Origin: Chthonobacter albigriseus
GTDB taxonomy: Bacteria > Pseudomonadota > Alphaproteobacteria > Rhizobiales > Pleomorphomonadaceae
DNA length: 64,000 nt
Direction of reading: 5' to 3'
Assembly: GCF_013839445.1 (NCBI RefSeq)
Contig: NZ_JACDIT010000008.1
Coordinates: forward strand, 1 to 64,000
Made by a program: the position numbers and the translations under genes. Of this stretch, positions 59,694 to 64,000 are shown one piece after another. A model generated the notes under the pieces. That model was given only the letters and a program-made list of their open reading frames with translations. It did no database searches and was not told where the DNA came from. The stretch's first letter is position 1; each line of letters opens with the position of its first letter.

Positions 59694-61604
59694 ATGCAGC
59701 GAACTCTCGACGTCGTGACGATCGGACGGTCCTCCGTCGACCTCTACGGCCAGCAGATCGGATCGCGGCTGGAGGACATCACGTCGTTCGCCAAGTCGGT
59801 CGGCGGCTGCCCGGCGAACATCGCCATCGGCACGGCGCGGCTCGGCCTCAAGTCCGGCCTGATCACCCGCGTCGGGGCTGAGCAAATGGGCGGCTTCATC
59901 CGCGAGCAGCTCGCGCGCGAGGGCGTGTCGGTCGACGGCGTGAAGACCGATCCCGCGCGGCTGACCGCCCTGGTGCTGCTGGCGGTGGAGGACGAGGGCG
60001 TCAGCCCGATGATCTTCTACCGGACCGACTGTGCCGACATGGCGCTCGACGAGGGCGACATCGATGAGGCGCTGATCCGCTCCGCCGCGTCGATCGTCGT
60101 CACCGGCACCCACTTCTCGCGCCCGAACAGCGACGCGGCACAGAAGAAGGCGATCCGCATCGCCAAGGCTGCCGGCACCAAGGTGGTGTTCGACGTCGAC
60201 TACCGCCCGAACCTCTGGGGCCTCGCCGGCCACGACGCGGGCTTCGAACGCTACGTGAAGTCCGACAGGGTCTCCGCCCACCTGAAGGCCGTCCTGCCGG
60301 ATTGCGACCTCGTCGTCGGCACCGAAGAGGAGATCATGATCGCTTCCGGCGAAGGCGACGTGCTTTCCGCTCTCAAGGCGATCCGCGCCGTCTCCGATGC
60401 CACCGTCGTTCTCAAGCGGGGCGCGATGGGCTGCATCGTCTACGACGGGCCTATCTCCGACGACCTGGAGGACGGGATCGTCGGCCGCGGCTTTCCGATC
60501 GAGGTCTACAACGTGCTCGGGGCCGGCGACGCCTTCATGTCGGGCTTCCTGCGTGGCTGGCTGCGGGGCGAGAGCCTCGCCACCGCCGCCACCTGGGCCA
60601 ATGCCTGCGGTGCCTTCGCGGTCTCGCGCCTGCTCTGCTCGCCGGAGTATCCGACCTTCGACGAGCTGGAGCTTTTCCTCGCCAAGGGGAGCCGGTTCCG
60701 CGCCCTGCGCCTGGATCCGGACCTCAACCACGTGCATTGGGCGACCACGCGCCGGGCCCAGCCGGACAGCCTCGTGGCACTCGCCATCGATCACCGCATG
60801 CAGCTGGAGGAGGTGGCGGACCGGGTGGGCGCCTCGCGCGAGCGGATCGCCGACTTCAAGGTGCTCGCCGTCGAAGCCGCGGCGCGGGTGGCAAAGGGCC
60901 GGCCGGGCTTCGGCATGCTGCTCGACGGCACGCATGGCACGAAGGCGCTGTTCAAGGCCGCCCGGCAGGGCTTCTGGATCGGGCGGCCGGTGGAGAAGCC
61001 GGGATCGCGCCCCCTCGACTTCGACGGGATGCCGGATCTCGGCAGCCACCTGACGGAATGGCCGATCGGGCACACCGTCAAGTGCCTCTGCTTCTACCAT
61101 CCCGACGATCCTGAGGACCTGAAGGCGAAGCAGGAGCGGGAGTTGCTCCGGCTGAACGACGCCGCGCGCACCGTCGGTCGGGAGCTGCTGGTGGAGATCA
61201 TCGCGGGCAAGCACGGACCGCTGACCGAGACCACTGTGGCGGACGTCGTGCAGAGGCTCTACGATCTCAAGATCCGGCCGGACTGGTGGAAGCTGGAACC
61301 GCAGGAGAACCCGGCCGCCTGGCGGCGGATCGAGGCAGTGATCCGCGCCAATGACCCGTATTGCCGGGGCATCGTGATGCTTGGCCTGGAGGCGCCGACG
61401 GAGGCTCTTCAGGCGGCGTTCCGGGCCGCGTCGAGCTCCGCGCTGGTCAAGGGCTTTGCCGTGGGGCGGACGATCTTCGCCGATGCGGCCGCCCGCTGGC
61501 TCGCCGGGGAGATCACCGACGAGGCGGCGGTGGCCGACATGGCCGGGCGGTTCGAGACGCTGGTCCGGGCTTGGTCCGAGGTCGTCCGCACCAAGGCCGC
61601 CTGA
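59694..61604 (+). CDS. iolC: Bifunctional 5-dehydro-2-deoxygluconokinase / DUF2090 aldolase-like protein
   Basis: A 636-residue fusion. Residues 1-330 are IolC, a PfkB sugar kinase that phosphorylates 5-dehydro-2-deoxygluconate (GGCPANIAIGTARLG; catalytic Asp279 in VLGAGDAFMSGF). Residues about 335-630 are a DUF2090 domain resembling class I aldolases (LALAIDHRMQLEEVADRVG; VKCLCFYHPDDP; EIIAGKHGPLTE; GIVMLGLEAP). Such fusions are annotated as also cleaving the phosphorylated product, replacing a separate IolJ. GGAGGA precedes the ATG. Confidence 0.92.
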   Translation: MQRTLDVVTIGRSSVDLYGQQIGSRLEDITSFAKSVGGCPANIAIGTARLGLKSGLITRVGAEQMGGFIREQLAREGVSVDGVKTDPARLTALVLLAVEDEGVSPMIFYRTDCADMALDEGDIDEALIRSAASIVVTGTHFSRPNSDAAQKKAIRIAKAAGTKVVFDVDYRPNLWGLAGHDAGFERYVKSDRVSAHLKAVLPDCDLVVGTEEEIMIASGEGDVLSALKAIRAVSDATVVLKRGAMGCIVYDGPISDDLEDGIVGRGFPIEVYNVLGAGDAFMSGFLRGWLRGESLATAATWANACGAFAVSRLLCSPEYPTFDELELFLAKGSRFRALRLDPDLNHVHWATTRRAQPDSLVALAIDHRMQLEEVADRVGASRERIADFKVLAVEAAARVAKGRPGFGMLLDGTHGTKALFKAARQGFWIGRPVEKPGSRPLDFDGMPDLGSHLTEWPIGHTVKCLCFYHPDDPEDLKAKQERELLRLNDAARTVGRELLVEIIAGKHGPLTETTVADVVQRLYDLKIRPDWWKLEPQENPAAWRRIEAVIRANDPYCRGIVMLGLEAPTEALQAAFRAASSSALVKGFAVGRTIFADAAARWLAGEITDEAAVADMAGRFETLVRAWSEVVRTKAA

Positions 61605-61653
61605 GCGCGAACAACAAGGCCGCAAGGGCCGACCGGAGGCAGAGGAAACCGCA

Positions 61654-63528
61654 ATGACAACGATCCGCCTCACCATGGCGCAGGCGCTCACCCGCTTCCT
61701 TGCCGCCCAGAAGACGGAGATCGACGGAGAGGTCGTGCCGATCTTCGGCGGCGTGTGGGCGATCTTCGGCCACGGCAACGTGGCCGGGCTCGGGGAGGCG
61801 CTCCACCAGATCCGGGACGAGCTGCCGACCTTCCGCGCCCACAACGAGCAGGGCATGGCGCACGCCGCCATCGCCTACGCCAAGGCGAACTTCCGCCGGC
61901 GCATGATGGCGGTGACGACATCCATCGGACCCGGCGCGCTCAACGTCGTCACCGCCGCCGCGCTCGCCCACGTCAACCGGCTGCCGATGCTGATCCTTCC
62001 CGGCGACGTGTTCGCCAGCCGTCGGCCGGACCCGGTGCTGCAGCAGGTGGAGGATTTCGGCGACGGAACCGTTTCCGCCAACGACTGCTTCCGCCCGGTG
62101 TCGCGCTACTACGACCGGCTGACTCGGCCGGAGCAGCTCGTCCCGGCGCTCACCCGCGCCATGCAGGTGCTGACCGACCCCGCCGACTGCGGACCGGTGA
62201 CGCTGTCGCTCTGCCAGGACGTGCAGGCGGAAGCCTACGACTATCCCGAAACGTTCTTCGCTGAGCGGGTCTGGCGGTCGCGGCGGGTACGGCCGTCGGA
62301 GGACGAGTTGGCGGAGGCGGTTCGCGCACTGCGGGGCGCGGCGCGGCCGCTGATCGTCGCCGGTGGCGGCGTGCTCTACTCGGGCGCAACGCAGGCGCTG
62401 ACGGCTTTCGCGGAGAAGCACGGCATTCCGGTTGCCGAAACGCAGGCGGGCAAGTCCAGCCTGCCGCACGATCATGCGCTCAACCTCGGCGCCATCGGCG
62501 TGACGGGCTCGTCGGCCTCCAATGCACTCGCGGAAGAGGCGGACGTGATCCTGGCCGTCGGATCGAGGCTGCAGGACTTCACGACCGGCTCCTGGGCGCT
62601 CTTCAAGGACGAGCAGGTGCGGATCATCGGGCTGAACGTGCAGCCGTTCGACGCCGGCAAGCACAGCGCGCTGCCGCTCGTCGCCGACGCGCGGGCGGGT
62701 CTCGGAGAGCTCTCGCTGGAGCTCGGATCCTATGCCGCCCCCGCCGATTGGCAGGCGCGCGCCGCCCGCGAGCGGGACGGCTGGCTTGCGGCGGTGGCCG
62801 ACGCGACAGCGTCGCGCGAGACCGGCGGCGCGGGCGAGCGGGCCGGCAACAGCCTTCCGTCGGACGGGGAGGTGATCGGCGCCGTGCAGCGGGCGTTCGG
62901 CTCGACCGCCACGCTGGTCTGCGCATCGGGCGGGCTGCCGGGCGAACTGCACAAGCTTTGGCAAGCCGGCGCGCCGGGCAGCTATCACCTGGAATACGGC
63001 TTCTCGACCATGGGCTACGAGATCGCCGGGGGCGTCGGCGTCAAGATGGCCAAGCCGAATGAGGAGGTCGTCGTGATGGTCGGCGACGGCTCCTACCTGA
63101 TGATGAACTCGGAGATCGCCACGTCGGTCATGCTCGGGCTGAAACTGACGATCGTCGTGCTCGACAACCGCGGCTTCGGCTGCATCAACCGGCTGCAGAT
63201 GGCGACCGGTGGCGCGAACTTCAACAATCTCCTGGAGCACACGCGGCACGTCACGCTGCCCGACATCGATTTCGCCCGCCACGCCGAAGCCCTCGGCGCG
63301 ATCGCGCGGAAGGTCGGCGGGATCGGAGAGCTTGAAGCGGCACTCGGCGAAGCGAAGGGCAACGACCGCACCACCGTCGTCGTGATCGACACCGACCCGC
63401 TGATCACCACCGAGGCCGGCGGCCACTGGTGGGATGTCGCCGTGCCAGAGGTGAGCGTTCGGCCGGAGGTCAACCGCGCCCGCTCGGCCTACGAGACGGC
63501 CGTCCAGCGGCAGCGGCTGGTGAATTGA
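61654..63528 (+). CDS. iolD: 3D-(3,5/4)-trihydroxycyclohexane-1,2-dione hydrolase
   Basis: A 624-residue thiamine-diphosphate enzyme that opens the inositol ring. Start at 61654 (MTTIRLTMAQALTRFL). The N-terminal catalytic Glu lies in RAHNEQGMAHAAIAYAKA; the FAD-like middle domain has VGSRLQDFTTGSW; the ThDP motif is MVGDGSYLMMNSEIA ... VVLDNRGFGCINRLQ. It is 49 bp after iolC. The next gene of the pathway is displaced by a 266-bp gap holding a palindromic repeat. Confidence 0.96.
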   Translation: MTTIRLTMAQALTRFLAAQKTEIDGEVVPIFGGVWAIFGHGNVAGLGEALHQIRDELPTFRAHNEQGMAHAAIAYAKANFRRRMMAVTTSIGPGALNVVTAAALAHVNRLPMLILPGDVFASRRPDPVLQQVEDFGDGTVSANDCFRPVSRYYDRLTRPEQLVPALTRAMQVLTDPADCGPVTLSLCQDVQAEAYDYPETFFAERVWRSRRVRPSEDELAEAVRALRGAARPLIVAGGGVLYSGATQALTAFAEKHGIPVAETQAGKSSLPHDHALNLGAIGVTGSSASNALAEEADVILAVGSRLQDFTTGSWALFKDEQVRIIGLNVQPFDAGKHSALPLVADARAGLGELSLELGSYAAPADWQARAARERDGWLAAVADATASRETGGAGERAGNSLPSDGEVIGAVQRAFGSTATLVCASGGLPGELHKLWQAGAPGSYHLEYGFSTMGYEIAGGVGVKMAKPNEEVVVMVGDGSYLMMNSEIATSVMLGLKLTIVVLDNRGFGCINRLQMATGGANFNNLLEHTRHVTLPDIDFARHAEALGAIARKVGGIGELEAALGEAKGNDRTTVVVIDTDPLITTEAGGHWWDVAVPEVSVRPEVNRARSAYETAVQRQRLVN

Positions 63529-63609
63529 GAGGATGGTGCGTTGTTTGGGGACAGCCGCGCCGTCGATGGCTTCGACCGGACGGTTGATGTCTTCGTCTCC
63601 ACCGCTCGT

Positions 63610-63723
63610 CGTCATGGTCCGCGCAGGCGGACCACCCACGCATGTTTCCGGCGCAACCGTGCCGGACGCGCTGCGGGGCCGATGACGGAATGCGTGGGTG
63701 GTCCGCCTGCGCGGACCATGACG
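63610..63723. repeat. Palindromic intergenic repeat element between iolD and iolE
   Basis: Two perfect 34-bp inverted arms, 63610-63643 and 63690-63723, flank a 46-bp centre. Each arm itself contains a hairpin, GGTCCGC-GCAG-GCGGACC, so two alternative foldings exist. Both strands are open to translation in the element, but I see no gene. It resembles dispersed palindromic repeats (REP or MITE-like) of alphaproteobacteria. No second copy was noticed in the window. Confidence 0.8.
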
Positions 63724-63794
63724 TGTTTCGATCGGCACCGCGACCATTCAGCGGCACGCGCCGCCCTTATGTCTGACCCGGGAGCAAACCATCC

Positions 63795-64000
63795 ATGATC
63801 CGCATCGGCGCCAACCCGATCTGCTGGTCCAACGACGATATGATCGAGATCGGCGGGAACATCCCGCTGGAGACCTGCCTGTCGGAGGCCAAGGCCATCG
63901 GAATCGAGGGCATGGAGCTCGGCAACAAGTTCCCGAAGACGGCGGAGGCCCTGAAGGGCAAGCTGGCCGAGTTCGGGCTCGTGTTCGTGTCCGGCTGGTA
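63795..64000 (+). CDS. iolE: Myo-inosose-2 dehydratase, N-terminal fragment
   Basis: The first 68 residues of an IolE-like protein run off the right edge. The opening IRIGANPICWSNDDM and GIEGMELGNKFPK are characteristic of inosose dehydratase, an AP-endonuclease-2-type TIM barrel that dehydrates scyllo-inosose, the product of IolG. A GGGAG precedes the ATG. Truncated by the window end, not by mutation. Confidence 0.9.
   Translation, partial: MIRIGANPICWSNDDMIEIGGNIPLETCLSEAKAIGIEGMELGNKFPKTAEALKGKLAEFGLVFVSGW

Noticed and set aside
63541-63798. Short protein-coding gene between iolD and iolE
   Set aside because: The open frames on both strands exist only because the palindromic repeat is stop-free. 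The encoded peptides mirror each other and have no ribosome-binding site.

Overview
The window is a very GC-rich chromosomal segment (about two thirds G+C by eye) of an alphaproteobacterium, most likely of the order Hyphomicrobiales (Rhizobiales). The reasons are the gene orders rimP-nusA-ylxR-infB-rbfA-truB-rpsO-pnp, ahcY-divL-tsaE/amgK-murU-addB-addA-trxA and trpF-trpB-trpA-accD-folC, an AccD with a decayed zinc finger, a tyrosine-type DivL, a CtrA-type site, and rhizobial-style IolR operators. I would not name a genus. Nearly all of it is core genome; there is no prophage, insertion sequence, CRISPR array or tRNA. The only mobile-looking item is a palindromic repeat inside the iol operon.

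Layout. (1) 1-209, minus strand: promoter, leader and boxA of an rRNA operon whose 16S gene lies beyond the left edge. (2) 723-1465: a small DUF1236 secreted protein and a small membrane protein. (3) 1648-11820, minus strand: translation and transcription operon from rimP down to pnp, with a terminator-like hairpin in the rimP leader and a long RNase III-type hairpin in the pnp leader. (4) 12091-27629, plus strand: SNase-like envelope protein, RidA, ahcY, divL, a TsaE-AmgK fusion, murU, addB, addA, trxA. (5) 27712-33010, minus strand: folC, accD, trpA, trpB, trpF (transcribed trpF first). (6) 33135-39704: alpha/beta-hydrolase lipoprotein (+), kdsA, kdsD and galE for envelope sugars (-), a receiver protein with a pseudo-kinase tail behind a CtrA-type promoter (+), and ppk2 (-). 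(7) 39822-47520, plus strand: phoR, pstSCAB, phoU, phoB with a PHO box before pstS. (8) 47629-49500: zinc alcohol dehydrogenase (+) and an SDR oxidoreductase (-), convergent. (9) 49831-57435, plus strand: amiC-amiR-urtABCDE-fmdA, a tightly overlapping operon for sensing, importing and hydrolysing urea or short amides. (10) 57537-64000: iolG (-), iolR, iolC/aldolase fusion, iolD, and the start of iolE (+), for myo-inositol catabolism.

How the parts connect. Phosphate starvation would be read by PhoR/PhoB and the Pst transporter, with PPK2 next door able to use polyphosphate. AmgK and MurU recycle cell-wall MurNAc directly to UDP-MurNAc. DivL belongs to the CckA-ChpT-CtrA cell-cycle circuit, and the unnamed receiver protein at 37570 has both a CtrA-type site and four GANTC sites upstream, so it may belong to the same circuit. 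No wholly new multi-gene system is evident. The best leads are that receiver/pseudo-kinase protein, the structured leaders of rimP, pnp and amiC, and the palindromic repeat between iolD and iolE.
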